Below, in pieces: positions 52,786-64,000 of a stretch of DNA of 64,000 nt. The notes below the pieces were generated by a model that was not told where the DNA came from, made no database searches, and was given only the letters and a program-made list of their open reading frames with translations. The translations under genes were made by a program, and so were the position numbers. The stretch is from Progne subis subis (Eukaryota; Chordata; Aves; Passeriformes; Hirundinidae), in the NCBI GenBank assembly GCA_022316685.1, contig JAKJHU010000024.1, positions 8,340,943-8,404,942 of the forward strand. The letters are read 5' to 3'. Each line of letters starts with the position of its first letter. The first letter of the stretch is position 1.

Positions 52786-53270
52786 ATGTTGTCGCATATC
52801 CAAAAGGAGTCCCATAGCAACAGGCAGGATTCTGCAGGACTCTCAGTATGCAGCCGGCTGGCTGCCACTGCCCTGCTGCCCCCCAAGCAGCACTGCTGTG
52901 TGCCCAAGGTGTTCCTAGCACTGCCAACCACAGCACACTGTGCCAGGGGGCCAACACCAGCACAGCAGGCCTTCACTGCAAGGGTAGCAAGCCCCAGGTA
53001 CAAGGTACAGGTACAGCCCTCCAGAGCAGAGGATGCTCCACAGCCAGGGACAACCAGCTGCATCTCGCTTCAGCTGGCAGTCCACTGCCTCCATCCCAGC
53101 GGTCTGCAGCAGAGCTGTTCTGCCCCAAGGGTCTGCACCCAGCACCAAGAGCAGCGCACTCACCCACCTGAGCAGCTCCCAAACCACCGCAGAAAAAAAA
53201 TATAAACCAAGCCCCTCCACCCCCGCCTCCAAATCTCCCTCTGATTTTTTTCTGAAGCTTTTTCAGGGGT
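52786..53270. other. GC-rich island-like patch inside the intron
   Basis: About 480 bases that are clearly richer in G and C (GCAG/CCAG words) than the flanking intron but poor in CpG, so not a CpG island. Overlapping open frames on both strands of about 100-140 codons are explained by low stop-codon frequency. No repeat family is recognised. It lies about 0.8 kb upstream (in gene direction) of the candidate exon at 51863-52002. Confidence 0.4.
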
Positions 53271-54073
53271 GGCACCCACTGGCATTCAGAAGCACACAGG
53301 AACTAGCCCTCCGTCAGGCTTTTCACTGAGGTAAGTTTAAAGGTCAGCAGGAGCCTGCTGCTCCAGGCTTCTTCTTAGCAGCAAACACCCAGGATAAGGA
53401 GATGCGGAAAACACTCAAACCCTCAAATAAAATATGCCTCATGGACTTTTCTTCTTGAGGTGGTCAAGTGGTCTCAGGAGAAGCAAATCTTTTTATGCAG
53501 AACTGCAGTTTTCAGAGGCTCTAGGTTTTTTAAATACATGGAGGAAAAAACCTGTGACTAGCTACTTTCCAAAGGTCTACAACAAGTAGGCTTCAGAACA
53601 GACCTTTGGATCATACTTGAGGTCTAATAGAAAATGCTCATGGCCACGGGGCCATTCACCTTGGCTGCTTCTGTAACCCTACTTTTCACAAGGTCAGAGA
53701 GCCACATAAGAAGGGCCTAAACAGAGTTCACCATGCCCTCCAACCCCTCCTCAGCACTGCCTCCAAAGGAAACCAACCATTTCCAAAAACAGCAGGCAAA
53801 GACAGCTCCCACCTTCAAAGTAGGAGACCTGTGTTTTTTGAGAATGCATCAGCATTTAAGGAAAGGGGCCAGAAGGGGCTGAACAGCACCACCACCACAC
53901 TTGGTAAGGCATGGAAAAACCAGGAGAGTTTCTCTTCAAGAGCTGAATCACAATCTGAAAGACTGCTGAGGTCCATCACCACCACCCTCCCCTTCCCAGA
54001 ACAGGCTGGCCACATGGATTGGATCATACCTGGAGAAATGTAAAGGATAATAAATGACGAAACACTTAATTTT

Positions 54074-54104
54074 AAAACAAACAAACAAACAAACAAAAAA
54101 AAAA
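54074..54104 (+). repeat. (AAAC)n microsatellite with A-run
   Basis: Five to six AAAC units run into an A-run of 10, followed by CCAAAAAATTCC. Confidence 0.88.
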
Positions 54105-57100
54105 CCAAAAAATTCCAAAAGCAGAAATTCTTATATATATATAGCAGTGCATAAGTAGATTTTTGGGCAATGCCAAGACCAGTGAAGGATTCTTTCCCCA
54201 CAGTTCCTACCACAAAAATTCTCATGGATTTTGTTCCAAATCCCATTTGATACATTCTCACTTTATGCTACTTCCTTCACCTCCCTCTTCCACTTTTGAA
54301 GTGACAACCTCAATTTATTAAAACAAAGCAACACCTTTCTTACAGAAACATCTGCTTTGATACAAGAACACACACCCACTGGTATAGTCAATATGTGGGA
54401 CTGTGGCTATGAAGCAGATTAAATAAGAAGCATCACTTCTCTTTTAACCTCGTCCCCTCTGGCACTCATTCACTTTAGTATTTTTCTTTCAGAGCCCTAC
54501 AGCATAGGGAAAGACACCACATTTACATTGGGGTGTGGGCATCAGCCAGTGCCAATTTCATCTGAATCACAGCCAGGCACTTGGCACTTCAGGCGTAACA
54601 CCTGCAACCTCCAAATGCCACGTCCTCCATACAGCAACCTACATGTGCTTGCCTCCATTTGTACAGTCACTTGATCAAATATCTTTTCCATTAAGGAAAA
54701 CAATACTTCTGATGCTTTTAACAGGGAAATAATAATTGTTAACAGAGTGAAAAAACACCCCAAACAATGCACTTAGAACAAATCATTATGAATTCTGCAA
54801 AGAAAGGAAAAGGAGGGAAGTCACAGTATTTTGGGGAAGAAGTAGAGATTTTTGGAAAAAAAAAAAAAATCCAACAACCCCAGCTAATAAGTAAGCAGTT
54901 CCAGTCATTAGAGGTTTAATTTCAGCACAACTGAATAATTCCCAGTTCTGCATATATCTTCAAGCACCCAGACAACAGCAGACATTTGACAATCTCTTCA
55001 GTTAATTTGCCATCTTCCTGCCTTGCTGCTGCATAAGAAAAACAACTAACCAGCGCACAGGAAGAATGTCATGCCACCAAGACAGAAGAAAAACTCCAGC
55101 ACAGATACCTACTGTAGAAATACCGTCAAAAGTAGCATGTAACCTAACCAGATAAATACCAGATTTTGTTGCTATCTCTGAGTAAGTTTTGCAATTAGCT
55201 GAAGCTGATTTGTGGCCACCCTGCTACTTTAACATTCCTGCTCTCTCCATGGTGTGCGCCTGGGAAAGGCATCTTGCCCAAAGCAGAGGGTGGGCTGGAA
55301 GGCAGGACTTCCCCTTTCAACAGCAGCGCAAGCTCAAATTTACTCCAGCTGGTCTGGAAACCACACTCCCCTTGGAAAGCACCTTAGGCATTGCTCCTGC
55401 TACATGGGAGCCAACAGGATCCCACTGCCACTCCCTGTGGAGTTCATTGTCCATTCTAGGGCCTTGCTGCAGCTTTTCACATGACACCCAACACCGAGTT
55501 TAATTTGGGAGCTCCCTGCAATTCCCCCCTTCTCCCGGTGACCACCTCCTCTTGCCCCATCCATGAGCCAGAGGCTGTGTGCAAACTCCTCCCCATTTCC
55601 TCTTTTCTGCTGCAGACAGCACAAATACAGCAAAGACATCATCAAATCAAACCTTGTTGGTCAAGCAGGCAAAACTTCTCACTGCTACAGCTAACTCACT
55701 GTTTGACCCACAGGCAGTACGAGAGGGGGCTGCAGCTGCTAGCTCTGCTATTACACCCTTTAGCAGACAGCAAACCAGATAGAAGATATTACAAGTTCAA
55801 ACAGCAAGCAGGTAAATAATCAGACACTGAAGAAGTCTTAAGATGGATGAGATGACAGAAATCAGCACCTACAAGAGAGCACGGAGGGCCACCATCCTCT
55901 CTTCATGCACAAAAGCAGCAGCAGCGGAGCAGGGGTACTCTGCTCCTCACTCACACTGACCAGCTGTACGTTGGCTGCTTCCAGGCTGCTCTGGGCCACT
56001 GTGCACAAGGACAGACTACAGTCTTAAAATACAAATGAGGCACGTGCAAACCCTTACTCAAAACCACGCTTGTACTAATTCAACCCATAAGCTTCAGGTA
56101 CCCATTACGTTTCATGCAATGATGTTTTTCAAATACTCTGCTTTCAAGCTGACTCCAAACAGGGAAAACTTGGCCATTCCACTGTGAGCATGAGAGCCTT
56201 GTTTCTGGAATGAGGCACCCTCAAACAGAATTCATACACCTTCCACTTGCAGAACAGTATATGTAATCTCATACTTAATAATTCTATGTTATATTTACTC
56301 ACACTTCTCTCCACAGTTTTGTTATCTACTTTTCTTTGCCTCACCATTACTATTTTCTTTTGTATTTTTGCACGTTTCTCATGTTTTTATTCAGGCTTTA
56401 CAATCTTTGTTCTCCTGTAATCTGGCCTCAGTGGTTTCTTTTTTTTGAGATCTGTTTGGGTTAAACTGATCAATGCTAATAAGGACACTCTCAAATTCAC
56501 CTTTCAATTAAAGTACATCCTAAATTACCCTTCACTAAAAATAATCGTAACATAAATACAAGTTTTAAACCCTGGGAAAAAAAAAAATCCTGTCCAAACC
56601 TGTGCATTTTTCACTTTTCTGAATGATTATTAACACTGTTTTGTTTCTCTCAGTCCACTCCTTTTTCTAAGAACACTTTTCTTCTATTACTCTTCTGTTA
56701 GACACTTTCCTACCCACTTTTCATTGGGACACCAGCACTGGTTAAACTCACAATTTCTACAGCACCAACAGACCTTTATGTATCTGCATTCCTCCACTTC
56801 CTTGTTTCCAAGAGTAAATACTGTTGTCAGAAGGATGGAAAAGGAGAGGAGCAAAACTATCAAGCCAGTTTTCCCTTTCTCTCTACCATCAAAGCCAATG
56901 AAGCAAAACTGTGAAGAAATTTAGTACAGGTTATAAACCAGCAAACATTACCTAAAAAAAACTCAAGTGCATGAAAAGTTTCATTTCCCTTTTGTCAGTT
57001 CCTCTGCTAAACTACATAGGTTAGGCTTTGTTTCTTAATTTAATCAGACAGAAAGTAAAGTACATAAAAGTTTCTGGATGTCAGCCATTGAGAGGAACCC

Positions 57101-57968
57101 TGTATGTGGACTTCTCAGTTTGCATTTTTAAACACCAGTCAGATTAACCATGAAGTCTGGCTCCTCCGTGCATCCCTGATGAAGGCAATTGCTAATGCAC
57201 ATGGAAAGCACGTGTAACCATAGTGGTGCCTGGAAACAAAGCAAGCCAGTGCACTACCTCTAACACTGCTCCCTCAAGTCCTAACGCAGAGACTGTCAGA
57301 CCAAAGCAACAACTCCTATCCTCCCTTTCCATGATCTCTACACAAACCACCATTTACAAATATGCAATATGGACTTTTTTTTCCCACTATTCACTGATAT
57401 TTGCATTGGTTTAGTGGACAAATTTATACAGAACAATCCAAACTACATCAGCTTAACATCATGTTCCTCAGCGCAGGACTGCAAAGGCAACAAAATGTCT
57501 ATTACATAACACCTCTGTATAAAATATTAATTTTCACAGAGAAAGCTCTTGAACCGAAAGGTTATTTTCAATGATTAACAGATAAGTGTTGTATAAGCTT
57601 GGTTATTTAATCAGTGTATTTGACACAGATAACAAACCATAAATTTTACTGACATAACATGAAAAAAACCAACTTTTTATGCAGTGCACACATCAAAATA
57701 TATCCATCCCTAGCACACACAGATTCAGCAGGCCTGCACTGGGGTAATTGCAGGCATCAGCATTTTTTATACAGGTTCTCACACCAGCTGAAAGCATGTA
57801 AGCTTCCTTCCCTTCCTATCCTGCAATGGATGAAGAACAGGTAAATACTCAGACATCATATTCATATACATATCCTGAGCACTTGTTCTGTCCTTAAAGC
57901 TATAATCTCAGTCTGGAAAATCACTGCAGCAAGAGTAAAGTGCTTCAACATTTTTTCCATACAAAAAG

Positions 57969-57983
57969 AAAAAAAAAAAAAAA
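57969..57983 (+). repeat. A-run of 15
   Basis: Mononucleotide repeat in the LRRC8D intron. Confidence 0.85.
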
Positions 57984-58110
57984 TCCCCATTTTTAACAGG
58001 CGTGTTGCTATCTGTACCATTGGCCAGACTTGCAAACACTAGAGGTGTGGCAGCCCCGGCTTCTGCAGGGCCCAAGGGCAATCAGGACTACCTTTTATAA
58101 AGAAACTTAC

Positions 58111-58137
58111 CTTAATGCTGACATGTAAAGAATGAAG
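58111..58137 (-). other. Candidate 27-base micro-exon
   Basis: The minus strand shows a long pyrimidine tract TATCTTTTTTTCCTCTATTG ending in AG (58139-58138), then 27 bases, then AAG and a perfect GTAAGT donor (GT at 58110-58109). Both sites are stronger than most chance pairs, but the exon would be very short. It lies between exon 1 and the candidate exon at 51863-52002. Confidence 0.15.
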
Positions 58138-60324
58138 CTCAATAGAGGAAAAAAAGATAAACTCATATCCTGGCTGTGGCTTTGTAGCCATTAGGTTGCA
58201 TGAGGACAGGTAGGAGCCTGTCTCACTGTTTTATCAGGATTATAAAGAGCTTTCATGTATGAGGTTTTTCCTTTCTCTGTGTATCTTTACATAATGAATG
58301 CAGGGAGGGGGCTCATCTTGAGCATCGCTATCGCCAGCAGATGGTCTCATCATATTTACCAGCTCCATGTGAGTGTCAAAGGTAAGACATCTAAAACAGC
58401 AACAGACACTTTAGTCTGCCTCATCCATGGTCTAACCATGCAGGGGAAATCAGCCAGAAAAATCACGAGCAAATGAACAGAGAGATTTTGAAACCCCAGT
58501 TTGAGAACCGTGCAATTTTTTTTTCAAATTCATATGCACAGCAAACAGTATGAAGAGGTATCTGACAGGAAAAGGTAACAACAGCATTTAATTATCTGTG
58601 GTGCCCACCCCTTAGGTCTGAGAAATCTTCCACTGCAATTTTCTGGTCTTCAAAGTAGACCATCATAATACAGAACACCTGAAATGCCTAACTTTTGACA
58701 AGGAAACCATATACAGAGGGTTCTTTTTTTTTTAACACTAACAAGGAGCAAGGTAGATCACAAGAATCCAACTATTCCTCCTTCTACTAATTACACAATA
58801 CAAAAAGTTAAGACCATGATGAATAAAATCAAATGCTAAAAACCCACCGCTGGATTCCACATGCTTTCAGTGTGGTCATTTCTTTCTGCTTCTTCATCAG
58901 AGTTATCATCAACAAAAAAGGGCCCCCAAAAGGAAAAAATATCTGAGCAACAACTATCCTTCCTCCTCCCTAAGGGTGGCTGTATTTTACCCTACGATTG
59001 CTTCTCAAGTCTTGAATGTTGCAATTACTTCAGCCTCGGAACAAATCAATTCTGAGGAAAGAGCTCAAGTGGAAAGAGGGAAAATTAGTTTTGAGGCTAC
59101 GTGAACAATATGGTTTTGTATCCTGATTTATACTTGAAGAGGGAGAAGAAGAAAAACTAAGGTAGTTCTTTTATAACAGTTCTAACAAACAAGTCCTTGG
59201 TGCAGACATCCTCACTTCCTATACTACTGCTTGCCTCCAAGTGTTGGGCAAAAGTGGCATTTTGCTGGCTTGATTTCAAGAAAACAAGTTTTCTCTTTCC
59301 AAGGATATCTCCCCGAACATTCTGGCAGCTGCTCCATGAATATCTTTTAACTTCTCTTCCTATCCATTTCCTGAAGGGGGACAAGAACCTGTTTTTGCTA
59401 CAGCTGAAGAGAATATAGAAATAAATGGAAAGTGCTTCAACTCTTTTAATTAAATAAATTTGTGGTAAGAGAAAGATTGAAGCAGTGTCAGTTAAAATTA
59501 ATCATGTGGAAATTAGCATTACTGACAGTATTAGGTGCCAACTTGACTTGTGACGCACTTTTCTTTTTAACGTGCCAAAACCAAGATGATTCTCAAGAAG
59601 TTAAACCCTAGAAATCCTGGCTTTGTTCTTTCCTAAATTTGTTCGTAATCTCTCAGGGGAGAAATTGTTTGGCAAGCAATTGGTACCTATTTCTTGTTAT
59701 ATGGTTAAAAGAAAATTGTACTTAATTTGCTCCAACCAAAAGATCTTGAGCCAAATGCATCCCCAACGCAAGCAAGTCAAACTTAAAAAACGTAGCTCAA
59801 AGCGCTCTCAAGGTTAGAGGCACAGGACAGCCTTGAAACACTAATTACAATTGCTTTCACAAAGCATAATGCTAGTAGCTGCTAGAAAACTGCATTTCAC
59901 AAACACCTTTCTTCATATTTCAGCCCTGTGTGGACCCATAGCAGCTCATCATCACAGCCAAGAACAAACACTTCCAAGATCAAGCGGCGCCAGTGCCACC
60001 CCAGAGAGCCTCATGCCTGCATGTGGACTCATGAAATTATACACACATGAAAAATTAGTCACGGACACAAGTCTTTGCATGGTGAAATCCACAGACTTTT
60101 CACTGCTTGTAAAAAATCAAAATGTTTAAAATGTCAGTTATGCAAAGGCCCAGACAAGTCTTTATCTGAATGCAAGGTTTCTGGGGAAACATATTTCCAT
60201 TTTTCTTAGCACTGCAATAGCTTTTTCTTTTTTTTAATGTTGCTTAGTATATAATCTTCCCACCACCAATAGGTAATAAAAAAAATAAATAAACAGAAAA
60301 GATAGGAAAAAAAATAGAACTGTG

Positions 60325-60362
60325 CCCTATTCAACGCTATTTCAATGCCCTATTTCAATGCT
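60325..60362 (+). repeat. Short tandem array, three copies of about 12-14 bases
   Basis: Variants of CTATTTCAATGC repeat three times, the first copy reading CCTATTCAACG. It lies in the LRRC8D intron. Confidence 0.7.
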
Positions 60363-62128
60363 AGCAAGAAACTGAAGAATTTAAATATCAGAAACTGAAA
60401 TAACAGGTTTTGTTCTTTCCACTTTATGTTACTGTGCTACTATATGTAGTACCTGAGTATAACAAATACTTGTGTTTTATGATATTTAGGGATCCACAGC
60501 AACTTCATGAATTGGAAGATAAAGGCTGCTTTTTTGAAAGGAAATGAAAACCTTCAGAGTTCATTATTTTGTGAAATACTTACACTGGAACTCACAGGTT
60601 TTTTTGGCATTCCATTGAGAAACTTGTTTACTGAGCTCCCTCATGTTCCCCCATCTGTGACTCAAGCTACTTCTCAGCAACGCAGCCTTCATTCAGCAGC
60701 CCCAGGCAGATTAAGTGCTTTAAGCCTCAGGACAGTAACTCAGCGATCAGAGTGTCCATGTGCCTGTACCAAAACTCCCTTCTCTTAGAGGTGCGGGAGA
60801 AAGCCAGGCGAGACCTAGGGCTGAGGTGCTGAGTCAGCACTCTGTCTGCACAGCAGCCCAAGCCCGGGACCTGATGCAGCCGCTGGTGCCATCAGAGAGC
60901 ACACACCAGGTTAGAAACTGTGCACGGGGCCCGATTCAAAATCCACTTACTGCCACTGCCTTTAACAGACTTCGAGTGGGACCGCAATACACAGAAGAAA
61001 TGGAAAGACCTAGAGAATTTAAAAGAACCAACTCCAACCCAGGAAACTTCAGTACAGTCCCTTCTTATAAAACTGCGCCAAGCCACAACACACATAGCTG
61101 CAAGTGCTTTTGACTGCAGGGATGGACATACCCTTTTCTCCACTAGACTTTATTCTCTTATCCTCCTGTCACTGGCAGGACTTACTGCAAGCCTAGCACA
61201 AACAGCACTAGCTTTTTTCCTCTCTATCCAGGCACACAGTCAAGAAAACTGTCCATAAACAGAAGGCAGAGCTGTGGTATCTCTGTGCCACCACTAATGT
61301 ACTGCTACATTAAGAGAAGGAGGCAACAGGCATAAAGGGCTAAAAAAGAACTGGAATACAAGAACTACATTTCAGGTGTACATCTGTGTGTTAGTACAAT
61401 GTTCACTAGTTAATCTTTCCAGGGCAAGCACCCAAGAGCTTTCTCTCTCTCTGCATTGTTATTTTAGAGGTTGGCTCCTATTAATAATTACCTTCTTCTG
61501 ACTGCAGCACAGTCTTTCTTCATTGCTGGTACTGCTGCATAGAATTCCTTTTCCAGATCTCAACATGCTGGACAGATTACCATCCCTTCAAGGATGTCAG
61601 GACTGGTAGAGATCTATTGTGCATACCTGGATCTTACAAAACAAAACAGCAGCTTAACACTGCTCCCTTCCCCACATAACCTCACACAGGCGTTGTAAAC
61701 TTTTAATCCATTGTGTTGGAGTAATCACAATTACAAATAACAGCATCTATTTAATATTCTCTGCTATTATGTGCAAGAAAACAGATGCAGCAAACAGAGA
61801 AGTGTTTTTGACACTAAGCAAGATACAGGCAAAACACCAAATGAGTTTACTATAAAGGCAATGCCTGCCTAGCGACACAGGAGAAAGCTGTGTAAAAAGA
61901 TATAGCCACAGAAGCATATTCCTAGGTCAGGACCCCGTAAATCAGTTTCAACTAACAATGAAAGGTTTATAGGGCATTTGTAAGACACAAAGAATGAATC
62001 GGATCCTGGACCCAAGTAAGGCTTGGCGAATTAATTTAAGACAGTAATCAAGAGCAAATAACACAACACTAACCTTACCCCAAGTTTGAAGAAAGATGGT
62101 TTCCTTTGCCTCCAGGAAGAGGCGAGGG

Positions 62129-62222
62129 AAAAAAACAACAAAAAAACCCCACCACAACGAAAAACAAAAACCAAGACATAAATAAAAGAAACTAACAAAA
62201 AAACCCCCACAAAAAAACACAG
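62129..62222 (+). repeat. A/C-rich low-complexity tract
   Basis: About 94 bases dominated by A-runs with CCCC and CAC interruptions, close to the promoter end of the intron. The minus-strand open frame across it is low-complexity (Phe/Val/Leu-rich) and I do not regard it as coding. Confidence 0.85.
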
Positions 62223-63491
62223 AGTAAGGGACTTAGCTAGCCCATCTGTCATGAGAGTGCTTTTTTGATAGCTCAGAGCTGTGGGTTTAAAATCTCAGCC
62301 CTGTTCATGCCAATTTCTCGCATCCTAAAGCCCTCTCTCCCAAACAAGCAGGCATTGTCACCCCCCACCTTCAGTTTTAAAGGCAGAAAATATTATCCCG
62401 TCCTATCACGGTGACAGTTAAAATGCTAAAAAGAACCCAAATACTTCCCTGTAGTGCTTGGGGATTTTTTAAAGCTGTAACTGGCAAAGCTTATGAGTAG
62501 CAGGTACCCCGAAGTGCTCTCTGCACCAGCAGCTAAGTCAAGTAAAACACCACTTTGAGCACCACCATTACAGGAAGTACTGCTAAGACTTATCCACCAA
62601 ACAACACCATCACCACTACCGTCCTCCATTTTCAAGTCTGAGTAACCTATCTCATGGCTCTCACACACTGGGAACGTCCAGAGGAGAAAGTGCCACGGGC
62701 GGCAGGCGTGCAATGAAGGCAGAGCCTGAATCCCCCCAGCGACCGCAGACCAGCTCCCCTAAAGGATGCTGGGCAAGTCACAAGCCTTCTGCGCCTGAAT
62801 TCTTGTTTGTTTAAGAGCAGTGGCAGCACTTGTGACGGGGGGAAATGGAGGTTGCAAGTCAGGAGCTGCTGTGCCAAGCTCAGGGATCCTATAGGAGCGG
62901 GAGTCGGTATTGCCACGTACTGGGGAGCAGGGGGAAGGGAGGAGACGCGCCTCGAGAAAACAGAGATGGTTATCTGACAGGAGCTGGTTCTTCTGCCCTG
63001 AAGATGTGCTTTATTGACTGGCTTGGGCCCCTTTAATCTGCGTGTGCTGCAACACGAAGCACAGCTGACCCCACACAAAAGCCGCACAGCTGGAGGCCCC
63101 CAGAGGAGCCGGATCCAACCCCACTGGCCTCGAAAGGGGCTCGCAGTTCCAGGCGCATTCCCCAGCACCACGCCGTACTCCCAGAGCCGCCGCCGGCCCC
63201 CCGCCCATGCGGGCACGTCCTGCGCGGATGCGCATCCCGCGGGCGAACAGCGCGACGAGCGCGGCCGCCCCCGGGGTCCCGCCGGCAGCCGGTGCCGCCG
63301 AGGCACACCGGCGCTGGCGGCAGCACCGGCGAACCGGCCCAGACCGGTCTGCACGCAGAAAAAGATAAAGAGAAGCGCGACGGAAAGAGCGGGGAGGGAG
63401 CGGCGGGCGTGCCGGCGAAGATGCCGCCCCCTCCCCGCGGCCCCTCCGCCGCCCGCCCGCCAGCCTCCCGCCGGCCCCGCGCTCGCCTCAC

Positions 63492-63700
63492 CTCAGGGTC
63501 GGCTCTGCGGGCTGCGGACCCCGAGAGCCGCCCGGCCGAGCCGAGCCGAACCGAGCGGAGCCGTGCGTGCGGCGGGGGCGCAGAGCTTCTCGGCGGCGGT
63601 CAGTCCCGCGGCGCTGCCATGCGGGCGGGCAGAGGCGGGGCGGGCTCGGCTCCTAGCAGCGTCCTGCAGCGCGCACCCGCATGGCTCGGCGTGCGGACAG
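63492..63700 (-). other. LRRC8D: Probable non-coding exon 1 of LRRC8D (transcription start approximate)
   Basis: The minus strand reads ACCCTGAG then GTGAGGCG, a strong donor, with exon 1 ending at 63492 and the intron's GT at 63491-63490. The upstream edge is a guess: the GC box and CCAAT box place transcription starts between about 63.5 and 63.73 kb. If transcription begins upstream of 63620, the leader contains a 6-codon upstream frame (ATG at 63620-63618, TGA ending at 63600) in the good context CGCATGG. That could dampen translation of LRRC8D. Confidence 0.55.
63632..63645. promoter_or_regulatory. GC box (Sp/KLF-type site)
   Basis: GAGGCGGGGCGGGC matches the Sp1-type consensus. It lies within the CpG island between the CCAAT box and the exon 1 donor. 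Further GC-rich near-matches occur around 63717-63735 and 63838-63852. Confidence 0.45.
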
Positions 63701-63738
63701 CACCGGCTGCCGGCGGCGGCGGGGCCGGCGGGGCGGCG

Positions 63739-63746
63739 GCCAATGG
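63739..63746 (-). promoter_or_regulatory. CCAAT box (NF-Y-type site)
   Basis: GCCAATGG on the plus strand (CCATTGGC on the gene strand) lies inside the CpG island, about 250 bases upstream of the exon 1 donor. NF-Y binds in either orientation, typically 60-100 bases upstream of the start; that would put a start near 63.65-63.68 kb. Confidence 0.45.
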
Positions 63747-64000
63747 CTCCCGCGGCGCCGCGCATGTGAGGGCCGGGCTGGGCCGGCCCCGCCCGCTCGC
63801 CCCCCGCGCAGCCGCCGCGCTCAGGTGCCCGCGGGCCGGGGGCGGAGGCGGGAGCCGGCGCCCGGAGGGGCTGCGCCGGGCGGCAAAACGCGCGGGGTGC
63901 TCTCGGCGCGCAGGTAAACGGAACGGAGCGCGTGAGCCCAATAAAACAGCGACAAGTTCAAACTGCGTGGCTTAATTATTAAAATGTTAAAGTTATTTTA

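Larger units (their letters stand above)
17392..63491 (-). other. LRRC8D: LRRC8D 5' intron (about 46 kb)
   Basis: This spans from the coding-exon acceptor to the exon 1 donor. I see no other protein-coding gene in it: the open reading frames are short, without recognisable domains, and often include translated A-runs. The content is AT-rich unique sequence with one CR1 piece (18.11-18.21 kb), A-runs, A/C-rich tracts and small microsatellites. The parts 17.4-27 kb, 35-42 kb and 44-51 kb are featureless to my eye apart from items listed separately. It may be split by small non-coding exons (candidates at 51863-52002 and 58111-58137). Confidence 0.7.
63130..63920. promoter_or_regulatory. LRRC8D: CpG-island promoter of LRRC8D
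   Basis: CpG density and GC content rise sharply from about 63.13 kb and drop at about 63.92 kb, where the sequence returns to AT-rich DNA. The island contains GC boxes (for example 63632-63645 and 63838-63852), a CCAAT box at 63739-63746 and no TATA box in an obvious position, as expected for a broadly expressed gene. It lies upstream of LRRC8D in the correct orientation, with a good minus-strand splice donor inside it. Long open frames on both strands here are a by-product of GC-rich DNA poor in stop codons. Confidence 0.85.

Noticed and set aside
52752..53275. Overlapping 100-140-codon open frames in the GC-rich intronic block
   Set aside because: They are open on both strands at once, Cys/Ala/Leu-rich without domain; an effect of base composition.
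62647..63975. Open frames of 150-250 codons on both strands of the CpG island
   Set aside because: They overlap each other on opposite strands, are Arg/Ala/Pro/Gly-rich and have no domain. GC-rich DNA lacks stop codons, so this is expected.
1..64000. CRISPR arrays, tRNA or rRNA genes, endogenous retroviral LTRs or genes
   Set aside because: No regularly spaced direct repeats, no tRNA B-box-like GGTTCGAATCC, no rRNA cores, and no recognisable retroviral coding motifs were seen on reading both strands; a repeat-library search could still reveal old LTR fragments.

Overview
This is a window of vertebrate nuclear DNA, almost certainly from a bird. The evidence is one large intact LRRC8-family coding exon, a gene structure with very long introns, a GC-rich CpG-island promoter, and two chicken-repeat-1 (CR1) LINE 3' ends carrying the typical avian ATTCTATGA-type tail. 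The species cannot be named from sequence alone. There is no sign of operons, bacterial promoters, CRISPR arrays, phage or integrated viruses.

The window is essentially one gene, LRRC8D, on the minus strand. From right to left (the direction of transcription) it holds: a CpG-island promoter with a probable non-coding first exon (about 63.1-63.95 kb, exon 1 donor at 63491/63490); an intron of about 46 kb (63491 down to 17392), possibly interrupted by one or two small non-coding exons (candidates at 51863-52002 and 58111-58137); a single exon carrying the whole 854-residue reading frame (17389-14825), with its splice acceptor two bases before the ATG; and a 3' UTR/flank (14824 down to about 13.26 kb, possibly further) that has absorbed a CR1 fragment. 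The left 13 kb looks intergenic. In human the order LRRC8B-LRRC8C-LRRC8D-ZNF326 is known; if it is conserved, LRRC8C lies beyond the right edge and ZNF326 beyond the left edge, but neither is visible here.

LRRC8D is a subunit of the volume-regulated anion channel (VRAC). It assembles with the obligatory LRRC8A subunit into hexamers and shifts the pore towards organic osmolytes and larger or uncharged substrates. The protein here keeps the four transmembrane helices, the paired extracellular cysteines and the C-terminal leucine-rich repeats.

The rest is intron and intergenic DNA: A-rich and A/C-rich low-complexity tracts, short local duplications, small AT microsatellites and two CR1 pieces. 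Almost all other open reading frames are short, lack recognisable domains and are what chance predicts. I found no convincing new biological system. The observations most worth a second look are candidate alternative 5' UTR exons, a CpG-bearing coding-like patch inside the intron (33.0-33.6 kb), a long imperfect inverted repeat in the probable 3' UTR, paired distal polyadenylation signals made by a local duplication, and a marked strand bias of long A-runs across the intron.
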